Shown: positions 26,240 through 37,017, numbered from the stretch's first letter. The stretch: 64,000 nt of DNA from Acherontichlamydia pituitae (GCA_019634675.1 JAHCAX010000007.1:1-64000), one strand, 5' to 3'. Notes: a model not told the origin generated them from the letters alone. A program made the numbers and translations.

Positions 26240-26758
26240 ATGAGACCTGAAAAACAATTCCTATTGGATGAAATCCAAGAAAAAATCGTCAATGCAAAAG
26301 CACTGGTCTTTGCTTCTTATAAGAAGCTTGAGCCTAATGCTGCTGCAGGTTTTCGTTCTAATCTTGCAAAGACAGGCGGATCTCTTGAGGTGGTTCGTAA
26401 ACGTATCCTCATCAAAGCAGCTCAAGTTGCGGGTGTTACCCTTGATAAAGAGCTTCTAGAAGGACACATCGCCGTCTTTTTTGCAGATCAGGATCCAGTC
26501 CAGACAACTAAGACAATTTATCAGTTCTCCAATGAGAACGAAGATGTCTTAAAAGTCCTTTGTGGACGGTTTGAAGGCTCGATCTGTACTGCGCAAGACG
26601 TAGAACTGATCTCTAAACTGCCAAGTAAAGATGAAATGCGTGCACAGCTCCTCGGTACCTTGGAAGCGCCGCTTTCACAAACATTGGCCGTTTTTGAAGC
26701 ATTAATGACAAGCGTCATTTATTGCATCGACAATAAATGCCAGCAAAGTAACTCATAA
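26240..26758 (+). CDS. rplJ: 50S ribosomal protein L10
   Basis: A 172-residue L10, base of the L12 stalk. It carries the family pattern VFASYKKLEPNAAAGFRSNL, VVRKRILIKAAQ and ends in the amphipathic helix that binds L12 dimers. It starts two bases after the rplA stop codon, so translational coupling is likely. Confidence 0.96.
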   Translation: MRPEKQFLLDEIQEKIVNAKALVFASYKKLEPNAAAGFRSNLAKTGGSLEVVRKRILIKAAQVAGVTLDKELLEGHIAVFFADQDPVQTTKTIYQFSNENEDVLKVLCGRFEGSICTAQDVELISKLPSKDEMRAQLLGTLEAPLSQTLAVFEALMTSVIYCIDNKCQQSNS

Positions 26759-26790
26759 ATTTTTAACAAGATAAGCAAAGAGGTTTAACC

Positions 26791-27180
26791 GTGGCTACCC
26801 AAACTATTGATCAATTAGTCGAAGAACTCAGCAAATTAAGCGTTCTCGATATGTCCAAACTCAAAACAGCTCTCGAAGAAAAGTGGGGAGTAAAAGCAGC
26901 GGCAGCAGCGCCAATGATGATGGCAGCTCCTGCTGCAGCAGCAGCTCCTGCAGCTGAATCAACTGAGTTTAAAGTAACGCTCGAAACAACTCCAGATGAC
27001 AAGAAAATTGGAGTGATCAAAGTCGTGCGTGAAATCACAGGACTTGGATTAAAAGAAGCTAAAGACATGGTCGACGGCGCTCCAAAAGTTTTGAAAGAAA
27101 CTGCGCCTAAGGCTGAAGCTGAAGAGATTGCTAAGAAAATCACCGCAGCAGGCGGCAAGGCAACTCTGAAAGGTCTCTAA
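26791..27180 (+). CDS. rplL: 50S ribosomal protein L7/L12
   Basis: A 129-residue L7/L12, the mobile stalk that recruits translation factors. N-terminal dimerisation helix, an Ala-rich hinge (residues 35-55), then the factor-binding domain with DDKKIGVIKVVREITGLGLKEAK and AEEIAKKI. It begins with GTG at 26791, preceded by AGAGG. A hairpin lies between it and rpoB. Confidence 0.98.
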   Translation: MATQTIDQLVEELSKLSVLDMSKLKTALEEKWGVKAAAAAPMMMAAPAAAAAPAAESTEFKVTLETTPDDKKIGVIKVVREITGLGLKEAKDMVDGAPKVLKETAPKAEAEEIAKKITAAGGKATLKGL

Positions 27181-27205
27181 GAGATTAGAAAACCGAGTAT
27201 CGACG

Positions 27206-27237
27206 GAGCAGAAGTCATGAAATAATGACTTCTGCTC
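27206..27237 (+). terminator. hairpin between rplL and rpoB (possible attenuator)
   Basis: Perfect 13-bp stem GAGCAGAAGTCAT/ATGACTTCTGCTC with a six-base loop, followed by a short T-rich tract. Position and strength suggest partial termination or processing that lowers rpoBC relative to ribosomal protein genes, as in other bacteria. Confidence 0.6.
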
Positions 27238-27290
27238 TTTGATTTTGAAAATTATTTTTTTATAAAGATTTAAGTGTAGGAGCTGTTTCA

Positions 27291-30200
27291 ATGCTAAAAA
27301 GGCCGCCTCAACGGGTGAGTTTTCGTGGTAGAGAAGAAATTATCGATCTGCCCAACCTCATTGAAATCCAAATCAAGTCATACAATCAATTTCTTCAAGC
27401 CGACAAGATGCCCCATGAAAGGGAAAATATTGGGTTGCAAGAGGTCTTTACTGAAATATTTCCGATTAAATCCTATGATGAGAAGACAATCCTTGAGTAC
27501 CTCTCATATAGCTTGGGCGTACCTAAATACACCGCTGAAGAGTGTATCCGCCGTGGAATTACCTATAACGTCACTTTAAAAGTTAAGTTTCGTCTGACTG
27601 ATGAAACGGGCATTAAAGAGGAAGAGGTCTATATGGGGACCATTCCTGTCATGACGGAGAAAGGGACATTTATCATCAATGGCGCTGAACGGGTCATCGT
27701 ATCCCAGCTCCATCGTTCTCCCGGCATTGCATTTGAACATGAACGTCACATTAAAGGATCCATCATTTATTCCTTCCGCATCATCCCTTACCGCGGAAGC
27801 TGGCTCGAAGGAGCATTCGATACAAACGATCTGATCTACATCTATATCGATAGAAAGAAACGTCGCCGTAAGATCTTAGCGACCTCCTTTATCCGAACCC
27901 TTGGTTACTCAACCGATTCCGATATCATTGAAGAGTTTTTCAGCACGATCAAGGTGAAGATCAAGTCAGACAAAGATTTCCCTAAACTCGTCGGTAAGAT
28001 TTTAGCTGAAGACGTCGTCGATGAAGAAAGCGGCGTGATCTTTGGTAAAGCTTCTGAAAAGCTGACGACTGCGATGCTTAAACGGATGCTCGACGCAGGA
28101 ATTGCCGTCGTCCGCGTTGCGGAAGATGCCGATGAGACCAGCCCGATCATCAAAATGCTTGCCAAGGACCCTAACGATTCTTATGAATCTGCCTTAAAAG
28201 ACTTTTATCGCAAGATCCGTCCAGGCGAGCCAGCGACGTTGTCGAACGCTCGTTCTGCAATCATGCGTCTTTTCTTTGATCCGAAACGCTACAATTTGGG
28301 AAGAGTCGGACGCTATAAGCTCAATCGTAAGCTTGCGCTTGATACTTCTGATGAAGAATTGGCAATGGTCACCCTGCGTAAAGAAGACGTCATCGGCGCT
28401 ATCAAGTACCTGATCCGTTTGAAGAAAGGGGATGAGGAAGCCAACGTAGACGATATCGACCATCTTGGCAACCGACGCGTCCGTTCTGTCGGTGAATTGA
28501 TCCAAAACCAGTGCCGCATCGGCTTGGCGCGAATGGAAAAGATCATCAAAGAAAGGATGAACCTTTTCGACTTCACATCCGACACGCTGACTCCAGGCAA
28601 GATCGTGTCCGCAAAAGGATTAGCTGGCGTGTTGAAAGACTTCTTCGGAAGGTCGCAGCTCTCCCAATTCATGGACCAGACCAACCCTGTGGCCGAGCTT
28701 ACGCACAAACGACGCCTTTCCTCCCTTGGGCCTGGTGGCCTTAACCGGGAGCGAGCAGGTTTCGAGGTCCGCGACGTCCATCCTAGCCACTATGGAAGGA
28801 TCTGCCCGATTGAAACACCTGAAGGACCGAACATCGGTCTGATCACATCCTTGTCTGCATTTGCGAAGATCAACGAGTTCGGCTTCATTGAAACGCCTTA
28901 TCGGATCGTCCGCGACGGGATTGTTACTGAAGAGATCGAATACATGACAGCCGACCAGGAAGAGAACTGCGTTATAGCGCAGGCATCCGCTGTCCTTGAC
29001 GACCTTAATATGTTCACCGAACCTCTTGTTTGGGCCCGTGCCCGCGGCGAGTCGATGAAGATCGAGACCGACAAGATCACGCACATGGACGTCTCTTCAA
29101 AACAGCTCGTTTCGATCGTGACTGGTCTGATCCCGTTCCTTGAACACGATGACGCTAACCGCGCCCTTATGGGTTCTAACATGCAGCGCCAAGGCGTACC
29201 ACTGTTAAAAACGGAAGCTCCTATTGTTGGAACAGGACTAGAACTGCGCGCAGCTAAAGACTCTGGCGCAGTCGTTGTTTCAGAAGAGGATGGAGTGATC
29301 GATTATGTCGACGGCTTTAAAATTGTCGTCGCATCAAAGGACAACCCGCTTAATAAGAAGAGCTATTTCCTCAAAAAGTTCATGCGCTCCAACGCTGGAA
29401 GCTGTATTAACCAGACGCCGCTTTGCTATGTCGGCGACAAGGTGAAGGCTGGCGATGTGATCGCAGATGGTCCTGCGACCGATAAAGGGGAAGTCGCGCT
29501 GGGTAAGAACGTCTTAGCGGCATTCATGCCCTGGTGCGGATACAACTACGAAGACGCGATCATCATCTCTGAAAAGCTCTTGAAAGATGACTACTATACG
29601 TCGATCTATTTGGAAGAGTTTGAATTGACTGCCCGGGATACAAAGCTCGGTAAAGAAGAGATCACCCGCGATATCCCGAACGTCTCTGAAGAGGCGCTTG
29701 CCAATTTAGGCGAAGACGGGATTATCCGGATCGGCGCTGAAGTAAAGCCAGGGGATATCCTTGTTGGTAAGATCACGCCGAAATCGGAAACGGAACTTGC
29801 CCCAGAAGAAAGGCTTCTGCGCGCGATCTTCGGAGAAAAGGCAGCCGATGTAAAAGATGCATCCTTGACCGTCCCTCCTGGAACGGAAGGGGTCGTCATG
29901 GACGTCAAAGTCTTTTCACGACGCGACCGTCTTTCTAAGACTGATGATGAGCTCGTAGAAGAAGCTTCCCGCATTAAAGACATCCACCAGGACTTCAAAA
30001 CAAAAGAAGCGGAACTCATGATCGAGTTCCATGAGAAGATCGGTGCGTTGATGATGGGTGAGCCAGCTCCTGGATCGATCCTGCATCGCAAGAGCGGAGA
30101 TATCATTATCAAGGAAGGCGAGACGATCAATCAGGATATGCTCGAGACCCTTGAGAACGAGAAAGCTGAAGATCTCATTATGAGCGACAATGAGATGTTT

Positions 30201-31055
30201 GAAGCCCTCAAAGGCCTGATGCGCGAGTACAACATTGCAATGGAAACATTGCAGACGCAGCATAAGACTGACGTCGAGTTTACCCGTAAGGGAGATATCG
30301 AACTTGATCCGGGCATCATCCGCCAAGTCAAAGTCTACATCGCTTCTAAGCGCAAGCTGCAAGTCGGCGATAAAATGGCGGGCCGCCACGGTAACAAAGG
30401 GGTCGTTTCCCGCATCGTGCCAGAACAGGACATGCCTTACTTGTCCAATGGCGAAACGGTTGAGATCATCCTCAACCCGCTCGGCGTACCTTCTCGTATG
30501 AACATGGGACAGCTCTTGGAAACCCACCTTGGCTATGCTGCGCGTAAAGCGGGCATCTATGTCAAGAGCCCGGTATTCGAAGGGTTCCCAGAGTCCCGCA
30601 TTTGGGAAATGATGCGCGAGCTGAATCTTCCAACCGACGGCAAGAGCTATCTGTATGATGGACGCACCGGCGAAAGGTTTGAGAACCGCGTCGTCGTCGG
30701 ATACATCTATATCTTGAAGCTCAGCCACTTGGTCGCTGACAAGATCCACGCACGTTCGATCGGACCTTATTCTCTCGTCACCCAGCAGCCGCTCGGCGGT
30801 AAAGCCCAAATGGGCGGTCAGCGGTTCGGGGAGATGGAGGTATGGGCGCTGATGGCCTATGGCTCAGCCCACCTTCTGCAAGAGATGCTGACTGTGAAGT
30901 CGGACGACGTTGCAGGACGTACCCGTATCTATGAATCGATTGTGAAAGGGGACAATGTGCTGACTGCCGGCACCCCTGAATCCTTCAACGTACTTGTGAA
31001 GGAAATGCAAGGCCTTTGCCTTGATGTGCGCACAGAACGCGCATCCGAAGAATAA
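27291..31055 (+). CDS. rpoB: RNA polymerase beta subunit
   Basis: A 1254-residue beta subunit, close to the chlamydial length. The rifampicin region reads SQLSQFMDQTNP then THKRRLSSLGPGG, with the Asp516, His526 and Ser531 equivalents (E. coli numbering) all of the sensitive type. Conserved C-terminal features such as the GRHGNKGVVS loop and GGKAQMGGQRFGEMEVWAL are present. It is preceded by an intergenic hairpin and followed 24 bases later by rpoC. Confidence 0.99.
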   Translation: MLKRPPQRVSFRGREEIIDLPNLIEIQIKSYNQFLQADKMPHERENIGLQEVFTEIFPIKSYDEKTILEYLSYSLGVPKYTAEECIRRGITYNVTLKVKFRLTDETGIKEEEVYMGTIPVMTEKGTFIINGAERVIVSQLHRSPGIAFEHERHIKGSIIYSFRIIPYRGSWLEGAFDTNDLIYIYIDRKKRRRKILATSFIRTLGYSTDSDIIEEFFSTIKVKIKSDKDFPKLVGKILAEDVVDEESGVIFGKASEKLTTAMLKRMLDAGIAVVRVAEDADETSPIIKMLAKDPNDSYESALKDFYRKIRPGEPATLSNARSAIMRLFFDPKRYNLGRVGRYKLNRKLALDTSDEELAMVTLRKEDVIGAIKYLIRLKKGDEEANVDDIDHLGNRRVRSVGELIQNQCRIGLARMEKIIKERMNLFDFTSDTLTPGKIVSAKGLAGVLKDFFGRSQLSQFMDQTNPVAELTHKRRLSSLGPGGLNRERAGFEVRDVHPSHYGRICPIETPEGPNIGLITSLSAFAKINEFGFIETPYRIVRDGIVTEEIEYMTADQEENCVIAQASAVLDDLNMFTEPLVWARARGESMKIETDKITHMDVSSKQLVSIVTGLIPFLEHDDANRALMGSNMQRQGVPLLKTEAPIVGTGLELRAAKDSGAVVVSEEDGVIDYVDGFKIVVASKDNPLNKKSYFLKKFMRSNAGSCINQTPLCYVGDKVKAGDVIADGPATDKGEVALGKNVLAAFMPWCGYNYEDAIIISEKLLKDDYYTSIYLEEFELTARDTKLGKEEITRDIPNVSEEALANLGEDGIIRIGAEVKPGDILVGKITPKSETELAPEERLLRAIFGEKAADVKDASLTVPPGTEGVVMDVKVFSRRDRLSKTDDELVEEASRIKDIHQDFKTKEAELMIEFHEKIGALMMGEPAPGSILHRKSGDIIIKEGETINQDMLETLENEKAEDLIMSDNEMFEALKGLMREYNIAMETLQTQHKTDVEFTRKGDIELDPGIIRQVKVYIASKRKLQVGDKMAGRHGNKGVVSRIVPEQDMPYLSNGETVEIILNPLGVPSRMNMGQLLETHLGYAARKAGIYVKSPVFEGFPESRIWEMMRELNLPTDGKSYLYDGRTGERFENRVVVGYIYILKLSHLVADKIHARSIGPYSLVTQQPLGGKAQMGGQRFGEMEVWALMAYGSAHLLQEMLTVKSDDVAGRTRIYESIVKGDNVLTAGTPESFNVLVKEMQGLCLDVRTERASEE

Positions 31056-31079
31056 TTTGACCGTAATTGGAGTTACTCA

Positions 31080-34000
31080 ATGGCACAAGAAGAGTTTAAG
31101 GATTCCCAATTTGATAAGCTGACTATCAAGATCGCATCGGACGATGTGATCCGCAATGAATGGTCGCGAGGGGAAATCAAAAAGCCCGAGACGATTAACT
31201 ACCGCACGTTCAAGCCTGAAAAAGGAGGCTTGTTTTGTGAAAAGATTTTCGGTCCAACTAGAGACTGGGAATGCGCATGCGGCAAGTACAAGAAGATCAA
31301 GCACAAAGGGATTGTTTGCGACCGTTGTGGCGTCGAAGTTACCTTGTCGAAAGTGCGCCGTGAACGGATGGCGCACATTGAGCTGGCAGTTCCTGTCGTC
31401 CACATCTGGTTCTTCAAAACGATGCCTTCGCGGATCGGCAACATCCTCGGGATGTCGGCTGCCGACCTTGAGCGGGTTATTTATTACGAAGAATACGTTG
31501 TCGTCGATCCAGGCCGCACAACTCTCGAAAGAAAGCAATTGCTCTCCGATACAGAGTACCGTGAAGCTCAAGAGAAATGGGGTTCCGATGCCTTTGTTGC
31601 GCGGATGGGGGGAGAAGCGATCCGTGATATCTTGGAAAAAGAAGATCTCAACGCCCTTGTCATCGACTTAAAGGACAAGCTCCGTAAGACTAAGTCGATG
31701 CAAGCCCGAATGAAGCTCGCAAAACGGCTTAAGATCGTTGAAAGTTTCACATCGTCGCCAAACCGCCCAGACTGGATGGTGATGTCATGCGTTCCTGTTA
31801 TCCCGCCAGATTTGCGCCCATTGGTGCCTTTGGACGGCGGACGCTTTGCGACATCCGACTTGAACGATTTGTACCGCCGCGTCATCAACCGCAACAACCG
31901 ATTGAAGTCGATCCTCAAGCTTAAGACGCCTGATGTGATCGTCCGCAACGAGAAGAGGATGCTGCAAGAAGCTGTCGATGCTCTCTTTGACAACGGCCGC
32001 CATGGCCATCCTGTTATGGGAGCTGGAAACCGTCCGTTGAAGGCGCTTTCCGAAATGCTCAAAGGCAAGCAAGGCCGATTCCGTCAAAACCTGCTTGGTA
32101 AGCGTGTCGACTACTCAGGACGTTCTGTCATTATTGTCGGTCCAGAGCTTCGCTTCAACCAGTGCGGTCTTCCGAAGCAGATGGCCCTCGAGCTTTTCGA
32201 GCCTTTCATCGTCAAACGTTTGAAAGACCTCGGATACGTTTACACGATCCGCTCTGCTAAGAAGATGATCCAAAAGCAATCGCCCGAAGTATGGGACGTT
32301 CTTGAAGAGATCATCAAAGGCCACCCGGTCCTGCTCAACCGCGCTCCGACGCTGCACCGTTTGGGTATCCAAGCGTTCGAGCCGGTGCTGATCGAAGGTA
32401 AAGCGATCAGGATCCATCCGCTCGTCTGTACAGCGTTCAACGCGGACTTTGACGGCGACCAAATGGCCGTCCACGTACCGCTGTCGATCGAAGCGCAGCT
32501 AGAAGCCAAGCTCCTCATGATGGCTCCGGACAATATCTTCCTGCCATCGTCTGGAAAGCCTGCAGCTGTACCTTCCCAGGATATGATCTTAGGATTGTAC
32601 TATTTGATGCACGATCCTCTCTTCATCCCTGAAGAACATGGTAAAAAGACCAAGATCTTCAACAATAAAGAAGAAGTGCTCATGGCGCTCAGCGCTGGCG
32701 GCAGCTACAATTGGGAAGAGGACAAAGGCAAAGAAGGACGGCGCGACGATCTCGGCCGCGGAGTCCGCTTGCATGAGAAGATCAAGCTCAAGCTAGAGAG
32801 CGGCGTCATTGAAACAACTCCAGGACGCGTCATGTTCAACATGATCGTTCCGAAAGAGCTCGGTTTCCAGAACTACGCTCTTCGCAAGAAGAAGATGAGC
32901 GAGCTCGTTCTTGAGACCTACAAAAAAGTGGGCCTTGAAGCGACAGTCCGTTTCCTTGACAACCTAAAGAACTTAGGCTTCAGCGAAGCGACCAAAGCAG
33001 CCCTTTCAATGGGTGTTTGCGACGTCCGCGTCCCTGAAAACAAAGTCAAGGTGATCGAGAACGCTTACAAGCGGATCGAAGTTGTCTTAAAACAGTACGA
33101 AGACGGTATCATCACCGATGGCGAGCGCCATTCCAAGGTGATCAGCATTTGGACTGAAGTGACAGATATGCTCTCGGAAGAGCTGTTCAAGCTTATCTCT
33201 GAGCATAAGACCGGCGAGCTTAATCCTCTCTACTTGATGATGGACTCAGGCGCCCGCGGTAACAAGTCTCAGGTCAAGCAGCTGGGAGCTCTCCGCGGCT
33301 TGATGGCGAAACCATCGGGAGAAATTCTCGAATCGCCTATCACTGCGAACTTCCGCGAAGGACTAAGCGTCTTGGAATACTTTATTTCATCGCACGGTGC
33401 GCGCAAAGGTCTTGCGGATACAGCGTTAAAAACAGCTGACTCTGGTTACTTGACACGCCGACTTGTCGACGTTGCCCAAGATGTGATCATTACAGAAGAA
33501 GATTGCGGAACGCTCAATGGCATTGAAGTTTCAGCGATCAAGCAAGGCCAGGAAGAGCTTCTGCCGATCAAGGACCGTATCTTCGGACGTACCTCGTGCG
33601 ACGATGTGTTCCAACCCGGCGATAGCACGAAGGTCCTTGCCCGAGCAGGCGAGCTGCTGATGCTCCCTCAAGCGGAAGCGATCGACGATGCCGGTATTGA
33701 AAGCATCCGCATCCGTTCAACGCTGACTTGCGAGTCGCGCCGCGGCGTTTGTGCGAAGTGCTACGGCATCAACCTCGCAAACGGCAGCCCGGTTGCAACC
33801 GGCGAAGCGGTCGGCGTTATCGCCGCCCAGTCGATCGGTGAACCTGGAACGCAGCTGACAATGCGTACGTTCCACACGGGCGGTATCGCGTCTGCATCGT
33901 TAAGCCCAGAGCTTATGTCGGAGCACGATGGAATCCTCGTCTATATGGACCTGCGCACTGTGCAGAACGAAGAAGGGATCTGGCTTGCTCTTAACAAGAA

Positions 34001-35240
34001 CGGGTCTCTGCACATCGTCCGCGATGAAGGAAGAACGTTGGAAGAGTACAAAAAGCTCTTAAGCACAAAGTCGATCGAACCGCTGCAAACGTTCACGATC
34101 GAATTGGGAACCAACATATTGCTTGCCGACGGATCGAAGGTGAAGAAGAAGACCAAGGTCGGCCATTGGGAGCAGCACAACGTTCCGATCATTTGCGAAC
34201 GCCCTGGTTTCGTCAAGTACGAAGACCTCGTTGAAGGGATCTCGACGCAGCGCGAAGTCAATAAGCAGACTGGCCAAGCTGAGCTGATCGTTAAGCAGCA
34301 TCGCGGCGAACTGCATCCGCAGATCGTGATCTACGCCGATGCGGAATGCAGCGAGCTGATCGGTACCTATGCGATCCCATCCGGAGCTTATATTTCGGTG
34401 CAGGAAGGGCAAAAGGTCTCCGCTGGTATGCTCCTTGCTCGTTTGCCACGCGGCGCGATCAAGACAAAGGATATCGTCGGCGGTCTTCCCCGCGTTGCCG
34501 AGCTTTTCGAAGCAAGACGTCCTAAAGACGCAGCCGAGATTGCCAAGATCGACGGTGTCGTCGACTTCCGCGGCGTGCAGAAGAACAAGCGCATCGTTGT
34601 TGTCCGCGATGAAGAGTCGGGCATGGAAGAGGAACACCTCATCCCGCTGACAAAACACTTGATCATCCAAAGGGGAGACTCTGTTGTGAAGGGACAACAG
34701 CTCACCGACGGACTTGTCGTTCCGCAAGAGATCCTCGAGATCTGCGGCGTCCGCGAACTGCAGAAGTACCTTGTGAACCAAGTTCAAGAGGTATACCGTC
34801 TGCAGGGGGTAGATATTAACGACAAGCACATTGAGATCATCGTCCGTCAGATGCTCCAGAAAGTGCGCGTCACCGATCCAGGCGATACGACCTTCCTTTA
34901 TGGCGAAGATGTGGACAAGAAGCACTTCCACCGCATCAACCATAAGACGATCGAAGAAGGCGGACGCCCATCGCAAGCAGCGCCAGTCCTCCTGGGGATT
35001 ACGAAAGCGTCCCTTGGCACAGAATCGTTTGTTTCAGCGGCATCGTTCCAAGAAACAACACGCGTTCTGACCGACGCTGCATGCGAAGGCAAGACCGACT
35101 ACCTCCTCGATTTCAAATCGAACTTGATCATGGGACACATGATCCCTGGAGGAACCGGTTTCGACGAGTACCATGAGAGGGTCTTAAAGGTTGTCGATCG
35201 CGAAGGAGAAGACGTTCTCGAACTCTCTTTTGCCGACTAA
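31080..35240 (+). CDS. rpoC: RNA polymerase beta' subunit
   Basis: A 1386-residue beta' subunit. The N-terminal zinc-binding motif (CACGKYKKIKHKGIVCDRC), the catalytic NADFDGDQMAVH loop that holds Mg2+, the trigger-loop region TMRTFHTGG and the second zinc site CESRRGVCAKCYG are all intact. It ends the infA-rpoC supercluster and is followed by a strong terminator. Confidence 0.99.
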   Translation: MAQEEFKDSQFDKLTIKIASDDVIRNEWSRGEIKKPETINYRTFKPEKGGLFCEKIFGPTRDWECACGKYKKIKHKGIVCDRCGVEVTLSKVRRERMAHIELAVPVVHIWFFKTMPSRIGNILGMSAADLERVIYYEEYVVVDPGRTTLERKQLLSDTEYREAQEKWGSDAFVARMGGEAIRDILEKEDLNALVIDLKDKLRKTKSMQARMKLAKRLKIVESFTSSPNRPDWMVMSCVPVIPPDLRPLVPLDGGRFATSDLNDLYRRVINRNNRLKSILKLKTPDVIVRNEKRMLQEAVDALFDNGRHGHPVMGAGNRPLKALSEMLKGKQGRFRQNLLGKRVDYSGRSVIIVGPELRFNQCGLPKQMALELFEPFIVKRLKDLGYVYTIRSAKKMIQKQSPEVWDVLEEIIKGHPVLLNRAPTLHRLGIQAFEPVLIEGKAIRIHPLVCTAFNADFDGDQMAVHVPLSIEAQLEAKLLMMAPDNIFLPSSGKPAAVPSQDMILGLYYLMHDPLFIPEEHGKKTKIFNNKEEVLMALSAGGSYNWEEDKGKEGRRDDLGRGVRLHEKIKLKLESGVIETTPGRVMFNMIVPKELGFQNYALRKKKMSELVLETYKKVGLEATVRFLDNLKNLGFSEATKAALSMGVCDVRVPENKVKVIENAYKRIEVVLKQYEDGIITDGERHSKVISIWTEVTDMLSEELFKLISEHKTGELNPLYLMMDSGARGNKSQVKQLGALRGLMAKPSGEILESPITANFREGLSVLEYFISSHGARKGLADTALKTADSGYLTRRLVDVAQDVIITEEDCGTLNGIEVSAIKQGQEELLPIKDRIFGRTSCDDVFQPGDSTKVLARAGELLMLPQAEAIDDAGIESIRIRSTLTCESRRGVCAKCYGINLANGSPVATGEAVGVIAAQSIGEPGTQLTMRTFHTGGIASASLSPELMSEHDGILVYMDLRTVQNEEGIWLALNKNGSLHIVRDEGRTLEEYKKLLSTKSIEPLQTFTIELGTNILLADGSKVKKKTKVGHWEQHNVPIICERPGFVKYEDLVEGISTQREVNKQTGQAELIVKQHRGELHPQIVIYADAECSELIGTYAIPSGAYISVQEGQKVSAGMLLARLPRGAIKTKDIVGGLPRVAELFEARRPKDAAEIAKIDGVVDFRGVQKNKRIVVVRDEESGMEEEHLIPLTKHLIIQRGDSVVKGQQLTDGLVVPQEILEICGVRELQKYLVNQVQEVYRLQGVDINDKHIEIIVRQMLQKVRVTDPGDTTFLYGEDVDKKHFHRINHKTIEEGGRPSQAAPVLLGITKASLGTESFVSAASFQETTRVLTDAACEGKTDYLLDFKSNLIMGHMIPGGTGFDEYHERVLKVVDREGEDVLELSFAD

Positions 35241-35263
35241 TTGCCCTTAAAATGCGCGCAATA

Positions 35264-35300
35264 AAAAAGTCCGCTTGGGGAATCCTCAAGCGGACTTTTT
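35264..35300 (+). terminator. rho-independent terminator after rpoC
   Basis: Stem AAAAAGTCCGCTTG/CAAGCGGACTTTTT with GC-rich core and T-run, 24 bases after the rpoC stop codon. Confidence 0.9.
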
Positions 35301-35338
35301 ATTCCTGATCAGGATTCAACGGAACAAAAAAACAAATT

Positions 35339-36937
35339 ATGAATAACTTAGATATGATCCGTGAAGCAGTCTCTAAACGTCGTACATTTGCTATCATCAG
35401 CCATCCGGATGCTGGAAAAACAACTCTGACTGAAAAACTTCTGCTCTATTCAGGAATGATCCATACCGCTGGAATGGTTAAAGGGCGAAAGGGGCGTAAA
35501 GCTGCCGCTTCAGACTGGATGGCAATGGAGCAGGAAAGAGGGATCTCGATCACTTCTTCTGCGATGCAGTTCACTTACAAAGATACCATCATAAACGTCC
35601 TCGATACCCCTGGCCATGAAGATTTTTCCGAGGACACTTACCGAACCCTTACCGCAGCAGACTGCGCCATCATGGTCATCGACTCTTCCAAGGGGGTCGA
35701 AAAACAAACGCGCAAACTTTTCGAGGTTTGCCGATTTAGGAAAATTCCTGTCTTGACGTTCATGAACAAGATGGATATGCCAGGACGCGAGCCTCTAGAC
35801 TTAATGAATGAAGTAGAAAACGTGCTGCAGATCCATTCCTTTGCAATGAACTGGCCGATCGGCATGGGAAATCAGTTCCAAGGTGTCGTTGATCGCATCA
35901 CCAAGGAATGCGTCTTTTTTACAAAGACGTCGGCAGGCGGTGCTCAAAAAGCTGATATTGTCCGTTTTCCACTGGATAGCCAAGAAGCAAAAGATAAAAT
36001 CAGCCCAGAAAATTACACCCAGCTGATCCAGGAGCTGGAGCTTCTTGAAATGGCCGGCAATCCTTTTACAGTTGATGATTTTCTCGCTGGAAAAGTGACT
36101 CCTGTCTTCTTTGCCTCCGCCTTGACAAATTTTGGGGTTGAGCCTTTCTTCGACGCCTTCATCAACTTGGCACCTTGTCCTCATGCACGCATTGCTTTGC
36201 TTCCCGATGGAAATGAAGTGGAGATCGATCCCGTTACAACGCCATTTAGCGGTTACATTTTCAAGCTTCAGGCCAACATGGACCGGCGCCACCGGGATAG
36301 CATGGCCTTCATTAGGATCTGTTCGGGGCGGTTTGAAAGAGATCTGATTGTCAAGAACCACCGCACAGGAAGAGAGATCCGTCTTTCCCGTCCCCATGGA
36401 ATGGTTGCCGGCGAAAGGACGACGCTCGATGATGCCTATCCAGGCGATATTATCGGCGTTATCAACCCTTCTCTATTTGCGATCGGGGATACTCTATCGA
36501 CCACAGGCGGTTTCAACTACAAACCCTTGCCTCAGTTCCAACCGGAGATCTTTTCCCGTCTGTATCCTAAAGATGTGGGAAAGCGCAAATCTTTTGATAA
36601 AGGCGTCCTTCAACTCAGCGATGAAGGAGCCATTCAAGTCCTTAAGTTATATGAGCGCGACTCCGACCTCATCTTTGCGGCTGTCGGACAGCTCCAGTTT
36701 GAAGTGATGCAATATCGTTTACGCGATGAATATGGAGTTGAGACTGTCCTCACTCCACTTAAGTATAGCTGCAGCGCCTGGGTCATTGGCGACCTCAAGG
36801 AACTCGAACAGTCGTCCAATTCTGTTCTTGTCCTCGACCGCCAGCAAAGGCCAATGCTGCTGTTCACATCGCAATGGGAAAAACAGTACTGCATCAAACA
36901 GAACCCGAAGTTACAATTCGTCGACGTCTTGGTTTAA
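35339..36937 (+). CDS. prfC: peptide chain release factor 3
   Basis: A 532-residue RF3, the GTPase that recycles RF1/RF2. The motifs SHPDAGKTTLTE (P-loop), ERGISITSSAMQF, DTPGHEDFSEDTY and NKMD identify it, and the RF3-typical YSGMIHTAGMVKGRKG follows the P-loop. The full length is retained. It is transcribed after the rpoC terminator and so probably has its own promoter in the short gap. A similar terminator follows. Confidence 0.95.
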   Translation: MNNLDMIREAVSKRRTFAIISHPDAGKTTLTEKLLLYSGMIHTAGMVKGRKGRKAAASDWMAMEQERGISITSSAMQFTYKDTIINVLDTPGHEDFSEDTYRTLTAADCAIMVIDSSKGVEKQTRKLFEVCRFRKIPVLTFMNKMDMPGREPLDLMNEVENVLQIHSFAMNWPIGMGNQFQGVVDRITKECVFFTKTSAGGAQKADIVRFPLDSQEAKDKISPENYTQLIQELELLEMAGNPFTVDDFLAGKVTPVFFASALTNFGVEPFFDAFINLAPCPHARIALLPDGNEVEIDPVTTPFSGYIFKLQANMDRRHRDSMAFIRICSGRFERDLIVKNHRTGREIRLSRPHGMVAGERTTLDDAYPGDIIGVINPSLFAIGDTLSTTGGFNYKPLPQFQPEIFSRLYPKDVGKRKSFDKGVLQLSDEGAIQVLKLYERDSDLIFAAVGQLQFEVMQYRLRDEYGVETVLTPLKYSCSAWVIGDLKELEQSSNSVLVLDRQQRPMLLFTSQWEKQYCIKQNPKLQFVDVLV

Positions 36938-36982
36938 CGAGGCATGCGGTCCTGAAAAGAATCAGCGCTGAAGAAAATAGAG

Positions 36983-37017
36983 AGCCGTTTGGGGGGATTC
37001 CTCAAGCGGCTTTTTTT
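36983..37017 (+). terminator. terminator after prfC
   Basis: Stem AGCCGTTTGGGG / CCTCAAGCGGCT followed by seven T. Its stem and loop resemble the rpoC terminator. Confidence 0.85.

Noticed and set aside
34059..34976. 305-codon antisense frame within rpoC
   Set aside because: Shadow of a strongly conserved, highly expressed gene.
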